Shown here: positions 8,298 through 16,410 of the stretch, one piece after another | Position numbering within the stretch: the first letter of the stretch is position 1 | How the letters are laid out: the number at the start of each line of letters is the position of its first letter | Assembly (NCBI RefSeq): GCF_000014005.1 | Contig: NC_008009.1 | Coordinates: forward strand, 4,402,001-4,466,000 | Length of the DNA stretch: 64,000 bases | From: Candidatus Koribacter versatilis Ellin345 | GTDB taxonomy: Bacteria > Acidobacteriota > Terriglobia > Terriglobales > Acidobacteriaceae | Reading direction: 5' to 3' | Program-made: the position numbers and the translations under genes | The notes under the pieces: model-generated | The model's database searches: none | Seen by the model: the letters and a program-made list of their open reading frames with translations, nothing else | Told to the model about the DNA's origin: nothing

Positions 8298-8723
8298 TTG
8301 AAAAATCCGAACTTTCTCCTCACTCTAAAAGTTCTTCTTGTTGATGACGAGTGTGATGAACTGGAACTGCGGGCTGCGATTTTGAGGCTGGCTGGCCTTT
8401 CCGTGCTAACTGCACCAGGGCCAATTGAAGCGCTGTCTCTCGTCGATTCTGTCGGTCACATCGATGTCGCCGTGATCGATTACGAGATGCCGTACATGAA
8501 CGGAGGGGCTCTGGCGGCGTGCCTCAAGGCGAAGATGCCACACCTGACCATTGCCTTGTACTCTGCTGCAATCGGTATTCCGTCCCGCGATCTGACCGCT
8601 GCTGACGCCTTTATCCCGAAAGCCGAAGGCGCATTTGTGTTGCTGCAGTATCTGTCGCGTGTATCTCGTGCACTGCAACCCATTTATCCGGACTTCACGA
8701 ACAGTGTTAAGAGGCTCAAATGA
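8298..8723 (+). CDS. Stand-alone receiver-domain protein
   Basis: A 141-residue receiver domain without output domain: VLLVDDE near the N-terminus, phosphoacceptor aspartate in VAVIDYEMPYMNG, and a lysine in FIPKAEG. The ORF is open further upstream, but homology begins only after 8298; I choose the TTG at 8298, with GGAG 5 bases before it, giving an N-terminus of KNPNFLLTLKVLLVDDE. It is divergent from the transporter gene. With no DNA-binding domain, it probably acts by protein contact in a relay. Confidence 0.75.
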   Translation: MKNPNFLLTLKVLLVDDECDELELRAAILRLAGLSVLTAPGPIEALSLVDSVGHIDVAVIDYEMPYMNGGALAACLKAKMPHLTIALYSAAIGIPSRDLTAADAFIPKAEGAFVLLQYLSRVSRALQPIYPDFTNSVKRLK

Positions 8724-8942
8724 AGTTCTGCCGTCTTATAGTCCTCACTCATTTACACACCCGTTTTACTCGGTGGGGAGGGGGAAACGCAGAGCATGGC
8801 AGCAGATCGGAGCGACCGCCACGCGACATCGAGTCGAGAAGGTGAGGGGTGGCGCGACGCCAAAGGATAATCTTTTCTGGAATGTCTAGGACCATGAGCG
8901 CTGAAATCACCACGAGCGGCAAAGAATCGGCGATCATTCGTT

Positions 8943-9632
8943 TCAGTGTCGCCCTTTATAATCGACAAAGAGTTCAGGAAACTGGCGCTTCAGTGATTCG
9001 ATCTTTGGACGATCGCAGACCAGGATGTAAGGATTGTCCGGGTGATGGAGCGCGTAATCCTGATGGTAGTCCTCGGCACGGTAGAAACCCTTCAACGGCG
9101 TTACTTCAGTTACGATCTGCGCCGGAAAGACCTTCGCGGTGTCGAGTTGCGCGATGTAGGTGTTCGCAATTCGCTTTTGATCATCGTTAACGTAAAAGAT
9201 GGCCGATCGATACGAAGCACCCACGTCTGGTCCTTGGTGGTTGAGTTGGGTTGGATCGTGGGCGACGGAAAAAAAGATGCGCAGCAACTGGCCGTAAGTG
9301 ATTTTGGACGGGTCGAAAACCACTTCGAGGGACTCAGCATGTCCGGTCGTTTCCGTCGTCACCTGATCGTAAGTTGCAGTCGCGGCTGAGCCGCCAGAAT
9401 ATCCGGCCGTAGTGCTGATAACACCCTTCACCCTTTCAAAAACGGCCTGCGTTCCCCAAAAGCAGCCGCCGGCGAATACTGCTGTTTGTTTCCCGGAGGC
9501 TGACGCCAGTGCAACGTCCACGTTCGCCGCTGGAATTGCTTTTCTTGAAGAGGGAGTGGCATGGGCATTACAACCAGCAAGAAACATCGCGCACCCCAAC
9601 ACCACACAACTACCTACCAGACGAGTCACCAT
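8943..9632 (-). CDS. msrA: Peptide methionine (S)-S-oxide reductase, predicted lipoprotein
   Basis: A 229-residue MsrA, which reduces methionine-S-sulfoxide in proteins. The catalytic motif GCFWG is present, as are GYSGG and the conserved EDYHQDY region. The N-terminus is a signal peptide ending in a lipobox (LAGC), so this enzyme is likely anchored in the cell envelope, unlike the second MsrA at 10622. The start at 9632 is preceded by GGGAGG; an upstream in-frame ATG at 9659 has no such site. It is divergent from msrB across a 530 bp gap holding a TGTC-N8-GACA palindrome. Confidence 0.93.
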   Translation of the reverse strand: MVTRLVGSCVVLGCAMFLAGCNAHATPSSRKAIPAANVDVALASASGKQTAVFAGGCFWGTQAVFERVKGVISTTAGYSGGSAATATYDQVTTETTGHAESLEVVFDPSKITYGQLLRIFFSVAHDPTQLNHQGPDVGASYRSAIFYVNDDQKRIANTYIAQLDTAKVFPAQIVTEVTPLKGFYRAEDYHQDYALHHPDNPYILVCDRPKIESLKRQFPELFVDYKGRH

Positions 9633-10006
9633 GAACGCCTCCCACTCCTCTTGCTTCATATAAACGGCCCTTTTGGGCGCACGACTAACGAGAACCCGCC
9701 CAGCAGCCGTTCGCCTTGCGACTGCCCCTCTACAATCGGGAGGCCTCGCTCAGTCGTAAGGATTCTCCAGAATCAACGCTTCAATCATTTCGATGCCCGC
9801 ACGGCCCTGGTTGATTCCGATTCGGCGGTTCCGACCCGTCATGTTTTCGGAACAGATCATCGCAATTCGGAAACCAAATTGAAAAATGACCGTCGATCGC
9901 TTGAATTTCTCTGGAATGTCTTCACTTGTAGCCGCGAAAGCAAAAGAACTGGCATGTCTTGATGACGACCCGAAGCACAGGTACGGGTCTTCGACGCATC
10001 CCGTCC

Positions 10007-10022
10007 TGTCGGCATGCTGACA
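10007..10022. promoter_or_regulatory. TGTC-N8-GACA palindrome, candidate activator site
   Basis: TGTCGGCATGCTGACA is a near-perfect 16-base palindrome (inner GCATGC included). It is 94 bp upstream of the -24 element of the msrB-msrA operon. Confidence 0.6.
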
Positions 10023-10106
10023 CCTGGGTCCTAGAGGCGACATCGTTGGTGACATTGCCTTCTGGCGAACGATCCTGATGGTAATGAAACAGGAAGTTCG
10101 AGAATT

Positions 10107-10122
10107 TGGCACACTGCTTGCA
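10107..10122 (+). promoter_or_regulatory. Sigma-54 promoter (-24/-12), full consensus match
   Basis: TGGCACACTGCTTGCA matches TGGCAC-N5-TTGCA at every consensus position; the surrounding bases (TT before, AT after) also fit. The expected start is near 10133, about 30 bases before the msrB ATG at 10162. Confidence 0.8.
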
Positions 10123-10161
10123 ATGCCATTGCTCGGTGATATCCAAAAACAGGAAAGCATT

Positions 10162-10617
10162 ATGCCGACATACAAGAGGAATCCCGACGCTGTGTCCCGC
10201 CTCTCTCCTGAACAATATCGGGTTACGCAAACTAGTGGGACGGAGCGCCCCTTTCACAATGCCTACTGGGACAACAGAGAGCCTGGCATTTACGTGGACG
10301 TAGTCTCTGGGGAACCACTGTTCGCATCGATCCATAAGTTTGACAGTCATACAGGCTGGCCGAGTTTCACCAAACCAATCGAGAGCGAAAATGTTGTAGA
10401 GAACATCGACGTTAGCCACGGGACAACAGAGACGGAAGTTCGCTCAAGGCATGGCGACAGTCACCTTGGTCACGTGTTTCCGGACGGCCCACTCGCGGAA
10501 GGCGGACTCCGCTATTGTATTAATTCAGCTTCGCTGCGATTCATTCATTTCGATGAACTCGAGAACGAGGGCTACGGCATCTATCGCAAGATATTCCAGA
10601 CTCAAAATAAGGAGTAA
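10162..10617 (+). CDS. msrB: Peptide methionine (R)-S-oxide reductase
   Basis: A 151-residue MsrB, which repairs methionine-R-sulfoxide. The catalytic cysteine lies in [12 protein letters not shown] and the family motifs GWPSF and [15 protein letters not shown] are present. The two CxxC pairs that bind zinc in many MsrB proteins are absent, so it is a zinc-free form. The start at 10162 has AGGAA 8 bases upstream; an in-frame start at 10078 would lie upstream of the predicted transcription start. The second msrA gene follows after 4 bases, so the two are an operon. Confidence 0.95.
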   Translation: MPTYKRNPDAVSRLSPEQYRVTQTSGTERPFHNAYWDNREPGIYVDVVSGEPLFASIHKFDSHTGWPSFTKPIESENVVENIDVSHGTTETEVRSRHGDSHLGHVFPDGPLAEGGLRYCINSASLRFIHFDELENEGYGIYRKIFQTQNKE

Positions 10618-10621
10618 TGGC

Positions 10622-11149
10622 GTGAACATATTGACCGAACGCGCACTTATTGCAGGCGGTTGCTTTTGGGGTATGCAGCAGCTACTGCGCCGCTACCCCG
10701 GTGTGATTTCGACACGGGTCGGCTATTCGGGTGGCGACGTATCCAACGCGACCTACCGTAATCACGGCACCCATGCCGAGGCAATTGAAATCATCTTTGA
10801 TCCTGAGCAGCTCACTTACAGGACGCTGCTAGAGTTCTTCTTCCAAATTCATGACCCAACCACGCTTAATCGCCAAGGGAACGACAGGGGAACCAGCTAT
10901 CGTTCCGCCATTTTCTACACTAGCGACGAACAGAAACGAATTGCAATAGACACCATCGCGGATGTCAACGCATCGGGTATTTGGCCCGGTAAAGTGGTGA
11001 CTGAAGTCGAACCGGCAGGTGCTTTTTGGGAAGCCGAGCCGGAACATCAAGATTATCTGGAGTACTATCCGAACGGCTACAACTGCCATTTCATTCGACC
11101 CGACTGGAAGCTTCCGCGGCGATCTGAAAAAGCGTCTTTTAGTTCCTAA
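10622..11149 (+). CDS. msrA: Peptide methionine (S)-S-oxide reductase, cytoplasmic
   Basis: A 175-residue MsrA with the GCFWG catalytic motif near residue 13, GYSGG, and [13 protein letters not shown]. It has no signal peptide. I choose the GTG at 10622: GGAG lies 8 bases upstream and the protein then begins directly before the conserved core. It follows msrB by 4 bases and shares its sigma-54-type promoter. With the lipoprotein copy at 8943, the locus covers both sulfoxide isomers in the cytoplasm and the S isomer in the envelope. Confidence 0.93.
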   Translation: MNILTERALIAGGCFWGMQQLLRRYPGVISTRVGYSGGDVSNATYRNHGTHAEAIEIIFDPEQLTYRTLLEFFFQIHDPTTLNRQGNDRGTSYRSAIFYTSDEQKRIAIDTIADVNASGIWPGKVVTEVEPAGAFWEAEPEHQDYLEYYPNGYNCHFIRPDWKLPRRSEKASFSS

Positions 11150-11836
11150 TGAGAAATCAATTGCTGGCCGAATTCGAGTGAGTTCTCGCTCCCTCGCGTC
11201 AGTCGGCTATATCCCAAACAGAGTTCGCGCATACAAGCCGCTTATCGCGAACTTTTTTATAGGAGATATTTATGTCAACCGAGACCAAATGAGTTATATC
11301 GACCGTTTCTGTCGCCCGGTGAACGTGGAGGGGCTGGAAGTCTTCGGGCCCACAGTCCGAACCGGTCCGCGACCGCAGAAAGAAACGAGAGACCAAGCGC
11401 AAAACGCAAGCATGCAGAACTGCCGCCCTAGCTCGGCACGGCTGAAAACAATGGTCCCGTTCAGCTCAGCTTGCGCCCGCCATGGGATTGAGCAAATAGC
11501 TGTTGATATATCGTCTTTTCGGAAGCGATTCCGATGTGGCACGATAGCTTGTGGTAAGGCCTGTTATCGCCAGCTATCGCTTCGAGACCGTGTTCTCACC
11601 ATAGTTTGCAACCCACATGTTTGCGCCGTCGAATGCCAACGCGAACGGTTGCGACCCCACTCTGTAGGTGCCCACCACCGCGCCTCCAGGCGTGCTGATC
11701 TTTGTCACAGAGTTGCTCGCAGAGTTTGCCACCCACCTCAAACGGCGGTATTCATGACACCGTTGCAACGGGCTTGACGCCGCGAGGCGCAGCTTTCGAT
11801 GGTTATTGCATCGATCGCAGATGCCCCTTCAAATGG
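11150..11836. other. Gap with gene remnants
   Basis: About 690 bases without an intact gene. The first 420 bases show nothing I recognise. The last part carries a beta-propeller remnant on the minus strand and a short similar-looking stretch (VATGLTPRGAAFDG) on the plus strand at 11756-11803, suggesting decayed and possibly rearranged repeat-protein sequence. Confidence 0.5.
11574..11735 (-). pseudogene. NHL/YVTN-type beta-propeller remnant
   Basis: The minus strand encodes about 50 residues with the clear repeat signature of secreted beta-propeller proteins: ANSASNSVTKISTPGG, then VGSQPFALAFDGANMWVAN and YGENTVSK. There is no start, signal peptide or further repeat in frame; a full protein of this type has 250 or more residues. 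It is a decayed fragment. Confidence 0.65.
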
Positions 11837-12595
11837 CTAGATCTGCGCGAGTCCGCCGTCCACAAAAAGTTCGATGCCGCTAATGTAGCTGCTCTCGTCT
11901 GAAGAAAGGAATACCACCGCCTTTGCCACTTCGTCGGGGGTTCCTACTCTCCCAAGTGGAATCGTCTCGGCGTTGGTCTTGAGAAAGGTTTCCATCTCTT
12001 GCTTAGAAAGACCGAGGCCGTCATAACCTGGAGTGGAAATGACGCCAGGGCTGACGGCATTCACGCGAATCTGCTGTCGCCTTAGATCTGTGGTCCATGA
12101 ACGGGCGAATGAGCGCAAAGCTGCCTTGCTGGCACTGTAGATGCTGAATGCCGGCATGCCCTTGATCGATGCGATGGAGGCATTGAGGACGATGCTCGAC
12201 CCTGAGGGCATCAGTGGAAGAGCCTTTTGCACCAGGAAGACGATCCCTTTGACGTTGGTAGAGAAGATCTTGTCAAAGTGCTCCTCGGTAATCACTCCCA
12301 ACGGAAGGAACTCACCAATTCCGGCATTTGCGAACAGAATATCGAGCTTCCCCTTTGTTTCTCTGATCCTTGCGAGAATTTTCTCCACGTCGGAGATGAG
12401 CGAAGAATCGGTGCGAATCGCGATTGCGCTTGGACCCAACTCATTTGCCGCCGCCAGAAGCTCAGGTTCTCTCCGTCCTGTAAGGAACACGAAAGCACCT
12501 TCGTCAACGAAGCGTTTCGCTGTTGCGAGTCCTATTCCCGAACTGCCGCCAGTGATGAGCGCGACTTTATCTTGAAGTGCTTTGGTTGCTTTCAT
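11837..12595 (-). CDS. Short-chain dehydrogenase/reductase (SDR)
   Basis: A 252-residue classical SDR. It has the NAD(P)-binding TGGSSGIG near residue 15, NAG (LFANAGIGE), the catalytic Ser with YSASK (Tyr and Lys) near residue 155, and the C-terminal SGIELFVDGG common in glucose-1-dehydrogenase-like members. It would oxidise or reduce a small alcohol or carbonyl; the substrate is unknown. It is the last gene of the minus-strand run that starts at 15089, 114 bp after the DUF1348 gene. Confidence 0.92.
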   Translation of the reverse strand: MKATKALQDKVALITGGSSGIGLATAKRFVDEGAFVFLTGRREPELLAAANELGPSAIAIRTDSSLISDVEKILARIRETKGKLDILFANAGIGEFLPLGVITEEHFDKIFSTNVKGIVFLVQKALPLMPSGSSIVLNASIASIKGMPAFSIYSASKAALRSFARSWTTDLRRQQIRVNAVSPGVISTPGYDGLGLSKQEMETFLKTNAETIPLGRVGTPDEVAKAVVFLSSDESSYISGIELFVDGGLAQI

Positions 12596-12709
12596 TTCTC
12601 ACTTGCACTTTCGGAAACTTTTCAAAGACGTCAGAAGAGATCATCGCTGCGAGGTGTGTGATTGCTAACGGCCTGCTTTCCTGGTGTAGCTTCAGGCCGT
12701 GAGTGGCAA

Positions 12710-13178
12710 CTACAAGTCCAGTTCGGTCAAGCCAGCGTGGTCGTCCGGCCGTCGTCCGAGGGGCCAATGAAACTTCCGTTCTGCATCTGCGATAAGCAGA
12801 TCGTTAATGCAGGCGAAACGATGCCGCATCAGACCGTCCGCTGAAAATTCCCAGTTCTCGTTGCCGTAAGATCGATACCAATTCCCCGAGTCGTCGCGCC
12901 ACTCGTATGCAAACCTCACGGCGATGCGGTCGTCGCTGAAGGCCCAGAGCTCTTTTGATCAATCGATAATCGATCTCTTTCACCCATTTTCGAGTAAGAA
13001 AGGCGACAATGTCCTGCCGTCCATTCACAAACTCGGACCGGTTCCTCCAACGCGAATCGACGGAATATCCCAGAGCTACTTTTTCGGGACTGCGCGAATT
13101 CCAGTTGTCTTCGGCCATGCGCACCTTTTGAACTGCGCTTTCGCGAGTAAAGGGCGGAAGTGGCGGACGAGTCGTCAT
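12710..13178 (-). pseudogene. DUF1348 (NTF2-like) protein, frameshifted
   Basis: The family protein of about 155 residues is present in full but in two frames. The first part, from the ATG at 13178 (AGGAGA 5 bases upstream), gives [13 protein letters not shown] through [16 protein letters not shown]. The second, ending at 12710, gives [18 protein letters not shown] through [12 protein letters not shown]. They join if one A is removed from the AAAA run at 12953-12956. The family is an NTF2-like fold seen next to stress and detoxification genes. The break is either a real frameshift in a homopolymer or a sequencing error; everything else is conserved, which favours recent or artefactual damage. 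Confidence 0.85.
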
Positions 13179-13223
13179 AGTGTTCTCCTTTGAGTCAGGC
13201 TGCATGCTCACTCGTTATGATCA

Positions 13224-13478
13224 TCAAGATTTGGATTGAGAGACGCTTCGGGAGATCACCTCTCCGTTCGGGCCTCCACACCACTGCTCATTCAGCGCGA
13301 TCCTTTTGCCTGGGGACCGAGCCTCGATCAATCTGCCGGTGGCAACATAACCCGCTGTGACGGAAAGTACGAGGACGGCTCCTACCAATTTCGGTGGGCC
13401 GGGTAACGGAATGTCGAACCACCGACAACCGGCACCGATGAGGAAACCCACAAAGAGCCCCGTTATGATCTTCAGCAT
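13224..13478 (-). CDS. XapX domain membrane protein
   Basis: An 84-residue protein whose first 50 residues are two hydrophobic helices with a short polar turn containing the family signature FDIPLPGPP. The C-terminal tail is polar. The start at 13478 has AAGGAGAG 8 bases upstream. XapX proteins are small inner-membrane proteins of unknown role, often beside detoxification enzymes. It lies 13 bp after the Dps gene in the same run. Confidence 0.8.
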   Translation of the reverse strand: MLKIITGLFVGFLIGAGCRWFDIPLPGPPKLVGAVLVLSVTAGYVATGRLIEARSPGKRIALNEQWCGGPNGEVISRSVSQSKS

Positions 13479-13491
13479 GGCTTTTCTCTCC

Positions 13492-14106
13492 TTATGTTGT
13501 CCGAGCCGTCTCAAACGCACGCACTAGCGGTACATCAACCAGGTGCTCACTTAAGAACCAAACCTGCAACTCATTGCTTCGCAGCACATCGCTGACGACC
13601 AGATCATTGGTGCCGTCGTCCCCTAATGCCGCTGCACGCCGAGCCAGTGGACGACATTGCCGGATGAGGATCTGATGCGCATCCAATAGGCGCGAGATCT
13701 GTACGGGCACTTCTTCACGTCCACGCGGAGGGCGCTCGATCCGCGTGGTCTCTGCAACATCGTGAGCCATCGCGATGCTCACTCCGCCGAGGAGCTGGAT
13801 TCTTTCGGCAATGGAATCTACTAATTCGGATTGCTCGCCGTGATGCTTATCGAATAGCAGATGAAGCTGATAGAACGTTGGGCCTGCCACCTGCCAGTGG
13901 CATTTCTTATATAGATCCCGCAGCGTCATGGTGTCAGCGAGCAACTGGTTGAGTTGAGCCGTCATCTCGAGCCGAACCGGATGCTCCAACTCAAGCGGAA
14001 GCAGCATGATTGCCGATCCGTACGGCTGAATCTCCGCCGCTTTTTGGTGAAGTCGCGGCTGAGCGCTAACTTTGTGGGAAGTACCAGAATTCTCTTTCGA
14101 GGACAT
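13492..14106 (-). CDS. Dps-family ferritin-like protein
   Basis: A 204-residue Dps-like protein, which would form a dodecamer that oxidises and stores iron and protects DNA. The ferroxidase-type residues are visible in KCHWQVAGPTFYQLHLLFDKHHGE (given as CHWQVAG and LFDKHHGE) and in SIAERIQLLGG. The N-terminal extension of about 45 residues is longer than in minimal Dps and could bind DNA. The start at 14106 has AAGGAG 6 bases upstream. It follows the MBL hydrolase by 26 bp. Confidence 0.9.
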   Translation of the reverse strand: MSSKENSGTSHKVSAQPRLHQKAAEIQPYGSAIMLLPLELEHPVRLEMTAQLNQLLADTMTLRDLYKKCHWQVAGPTFYQLHLLFDKHHGEQSELVDSIAERIQLLGGVSIAMAHDVAETTRIERPPRGREEVPVQISRLLDAHQILIRQCRPLARRAAALGDDGTNDLVVSDVLRSNELQVWFLSEHLVDVPLVRAFETARTT

Positions 14107-14132
14107 AGATCTCCTTGTTGCGACTCTCTCCG

Positions 14133-15089
14133 TCAGACACCTTGGTAGACCAACGCGACGAACGCACTTGGGCTCATGAAAGATTGCCCCCACTCCTCGT
14201 CATAGCGAGCTCCCGGTTTGGCGTCGATCACTTCGCTCAGCGTCCGCCCCTGTCTCTTGAAAACTGCCACCTTCTCGCGCATCTCGACGAGTACATCGCG
14301 GAACAAAGCAAGATCGGATCTTCCAGACACTGCGCCATGCCCGGGAACGATGATCGTATCTCTACTCACTTTGGACAGGTTCTCTTCCGCCGCGCGGATC
14401 TGTCCGTCGATGCTGCCTCCAGTCGAGTAGTCGATGAAAGGATATGAACGGTTCCAGAAGGTATCGCCCGCGTGGAAGATGTCAGCCTCTGTGAAGTGCA
14501 CGGAGATGTCGGAATCGGTGTGGGCAGGTAGATAGTGCCTGAGTTCCATGGTGCTGCTGTTCACATGGAGCGTATGTTTCTCCTGGAAAACCTCGGACGG
14601 AATCGCGCCGGCCGGCGCTTTCAGGAAAGTATGATTCCAGCCGTCCACTCGCGTGTCTCGCAAGAGATGTTTGCGCGTGTTCTCCTGTGCCAGGATGCTA
14701 GCTCCAGCCTCATGCAACCACTCGTTGCCGCCCGTGTGATCAAAATGCCAATGAGTATTGATCAGTTGCCGAATGGGATCTTTGCTAATGCTCGCGAGAG
14801 CCGCAGAGACTTGACGCCGCGCGCTCACGATCTCCGCATCGACAAGTATCTTCCCGTCTGACCCAGCAAGTACCGCGATGTTCCCGCCCGGCCCCAGAAG
14901 AACACTCACATTGCGCCGGAGGGTCTGGACCTCTATCTTCGCCGTGGCCGACTGCTTGATGGCACCTTCCACCAAATCGTCTGCGTTTCCAAATAGCCGC
15001 ATTGGAGCAACGTAGGCAGCCGCCACTGCGATTGCGCCTCCCACGAGAAACTGGCGACGAGAAAATTCGCGACGCATTCCGCTAATCAT
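14133..15089 (-). CDS. MBL-fold metallo-hydrolase, Tat-exported
   Basis: A 318-residue metallo-beta-lactamase-fold hydrolase. The metal motif HWHFDHTGG (HxHxDH) lies near residue 115, with later ligands in PAHTDSD and VPGHGA. The N-terminus has a twin-arginine signal (SRRQFLVGGAIAVAAAYVAP), so it is exported folded. The start at 15089 has AAGGAGG 8 bases upstream. It heads the minus-strand run MBL-Dps-XapX-DUF1348-SDR, behind a strong sigma-54-like promoter. Exported MBL proteins of this type include quorum-lactone and beta-lactam-like hydrolases, but the substrate cannot be read from the sequence. Confidence 0.9.
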   Translation of the reverse strand: MISGMRREFSRRQFLVGGAIAVAAAYVAPMRLFGNADDLVEGAIKQSATAKIEVQTLRRNVSVLLGPGGNIAVLAGSDGKILVDAEIVSARRQVSAALASISKDPIRQLINTHWHFDHTGGNEWLHEAGASILAQENTRKHLLRDTRVDGWNHTFLKAPAGAIPSEVFQEKHTLHVNSSTMELRHYLPAHTDSDISVHFTEADIFHAGDTFWNRSYPFIDYSTGGSIDGQIRAAEENLSKVSRDTIIVPGHGAVSGRSDLALFRDVLVEMREKVAVFKRQGRTLSEVIDAKPGARYDEEWGQSFMSPSAFVALVYQGV

Positions 15090-15117
15090 GTGCAGCCTCC
15101 TTGATTTCCCTCCTAAG

Positions 15118-15133
15118 TGCATGGGAAGTGCCA
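15118..15133 (-). promoter_or_regulatory. Sigma-54 promoter (-24/-12) for the MBL-Dps run
   Basis: On the minus strand it reads TGGCACTTCCCATGCA: perfect TGGCAC, GG-N10-GC spacing, one mismatch in the -12 half. The expected start is near 15107, 18 bases before the MBL ATG. Confidence 0.65.
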
Positions 15134-15217
15134 AAGGACAAAGCGCGGAAATACTGCGTACAACCATCGTTTTCGTGCGCGACTTCGCATAGATCGGAAA
15201 TCACCGGACGCCGGAAC

Positions 15218-15237
15218 GGTGTCAGCAGAATGACACC
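15218..15237. promoter_or_regulatory. Palindrome GGTGTCA-N6-TGACACC, candidate shared activator site
   Basis: This copy has perfect 7-base arms and contains TGTC-N8-GACA at 15220-15235. It lies between two divergent sigma-54-like promoters, 96 bp from the minus-strand -24 element and 166 bp from the plus-strand one, so one bound activator could serve both operons. Confidence 0.65.
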
Positions 15238-15391
15238 TGACGCGACAGAAGTTACACAACGGCCGATTGCTGGATCGCACTGCTCGCTCCCGGATGCCCG
15301 AAGCTGGAGCAGGGTGGGTGGTGCGAAAACACCAATGCTGCCTTCTCTTTTTGTCCGAAAACGGCTGAACGAATACGGCGACGTGAGCGTT

Positions 15392-15407
15392 TGGCAGACA
15401 AGATGCC
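15392..15407 (+). promoter_or_regulatory. Candidate sigma-54 promoter for the hydrolase/P460 run
   Basis: TGGCAGACAAGATGCC keeps GG-N10-GC spacing, with one mismatch in the -24 half and two in the -12 half. It is 56 bases upstream of the hydrolase start at 15463. Confidence 0.45.
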
Positions 15408-15462
15408 CTAGCTACATGTAGTCAATATCCCAGCACCCCAATTCGATTTCAGGAGCAAGGAA

Positions 15463-16365
15463 ATGAAAAACACTGGCGTATCCCTTGGGACGAACTTCCC
15501 CGTTCGCTATCAAACGGCACGTATCAAAAATCTTGACATCTTCTATCGGGAAGCCGGCTCGAAGGATGCCCCTGTCCTTCTGCTTCTTCATGGGTTTCCG
15601 ACATCTTCAAACATGTTTCGAAACCTCATACCGCGGCTTGCGGGAACGTTCCGCTTGATCGCGCCGGACTATCCGGGCTACGGGTTGAGCAGCATGCCTG
15701 ATCGCAAGGACTTTGCTTACACCTTCGAGAACTACGCACTTCTGATGGACGGACTGCTCGAGCAGCTCGGGGTTGATCGGTACTCGTTGTATGTGATGGA
15801 TTACGGAGCGCCGGTTGGCTATCGGCTGGCTTTGCGGCATTCCGAGCGCGTGCAGGGGCTCGTTGTTCAGAACGGCAACGCATACGACGATGGGCTCCTC
15901 GCGTTCTGGGACCCGATCAAGAAGTATTGGAAAGATGGTTTGCCGGAGAGCCGCGCCGCGATCGAATTTCTGGTCGAAGCCAAGTCCACTCGCTGGCAGT
16001 ACGAGAACGGCGTCAAAGACAAGACGCTTCTCGATCCGACAACTTGGACGCTGGACCAGATCGGTCTCGACCGCAAGGGGAATGTCGACATTCAAATGGA
16101 CCTGATGTACGACTACCGAACCAACGTCCCTCTGTATCCGCAATTCCAGGCATTCTTCCGCAAGTATCAGCCGCCCACGTTGATCGTGTGGGGCAAGAAC
16201 GACTTCATCTTTCCGGCGGAAGGCGCTGCGCCGTACAGCCACGACCTTAAGAAGATCGAAACTCACATGCTCGACACCGGACATTTCGCGCTTGAGACGC
16301 ACGGAGAAGAGATCGCGAGTCGAATCGAAGACTTCTTCATCAAACAGCGAAGCCGGGCGGCCTAG
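15463..16365 (+). CDS. Alpha/beta hydrolase, haloalkane dehalogenase/epoxide hydrolase-like
   Basis: A 300-residue alpha/beta hydrolase. The oxyanion motif HGFP lies near residue 45. The nucleophile elbow reads VMDYGAPVGYR, with aspartate rather than serine as nucleophile, the arrangement of haloalkane dehalogenases and epoxide hydrolases. The catalytic histidine is in TGHFALETHG near the C-terminus. A role in hydrolysing epoxides or organohalides is a family-level inference. AGGAG-like sequence (AGGAGCAAGGAA) precedes the ATG at 15463. First gene of a five-gene plus-strand run behind a sigma-54-like promoter. Confidence 0.9.
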   Translation: MKNTGVSLGTNFPVRYQTARIKNLDIFYREAGSKDAPVLLLLHGFPTSSNMFRNLIPRLAGTFRLIAPDYPGYGLSSMPDRKDFAYTFENYALLMDGLLEQLGVDRYSLYVMDYGAPVGYRLALRHSERVQGLVVQNGNAYDDGLLAFWDPIKKYWKDGLPESRAAIEFLVEAKSTRWQYENGVKDKTLLDPTTWTLDQIGLDRKGNVDIQMDLMYDYRTNVPLYPQFQAFFRKYQPPTLIVWGKNDFIFPAEGAAPYSHDLKKIETHMLDTGHFALETHGEEIASRIEDFFIKQRSRAA

Positions 16366-16410
16366 ACTCGTCGGGCAGGCGGTCGGTCGAGCCGCAACAC
16401 GAGGTGCAAT

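Larger units (their letters stand above)
9633..10161. other. Divergent intergenic region of the msr genes
   Basis: No gene with recognisable motifs lies in these 530 bases, although short frames are open on both strands. It holds the palindrome at 10007, the strong sigma-54 promoter at 10107 (plus strand) and a weaker minus-strand match at 9861-9876 (TGGTTTCCGAATTGCG) that could serve the lipoprotein msrA with a long leader. Confidence 0.55.

Noticed and set aside
9750-10175. A 141-codon minus-strand frame as a gene
   Set aside because: It has no motif, crosses the palindrome and the strong plus-strand promoter, and has no good ribosome binding site.
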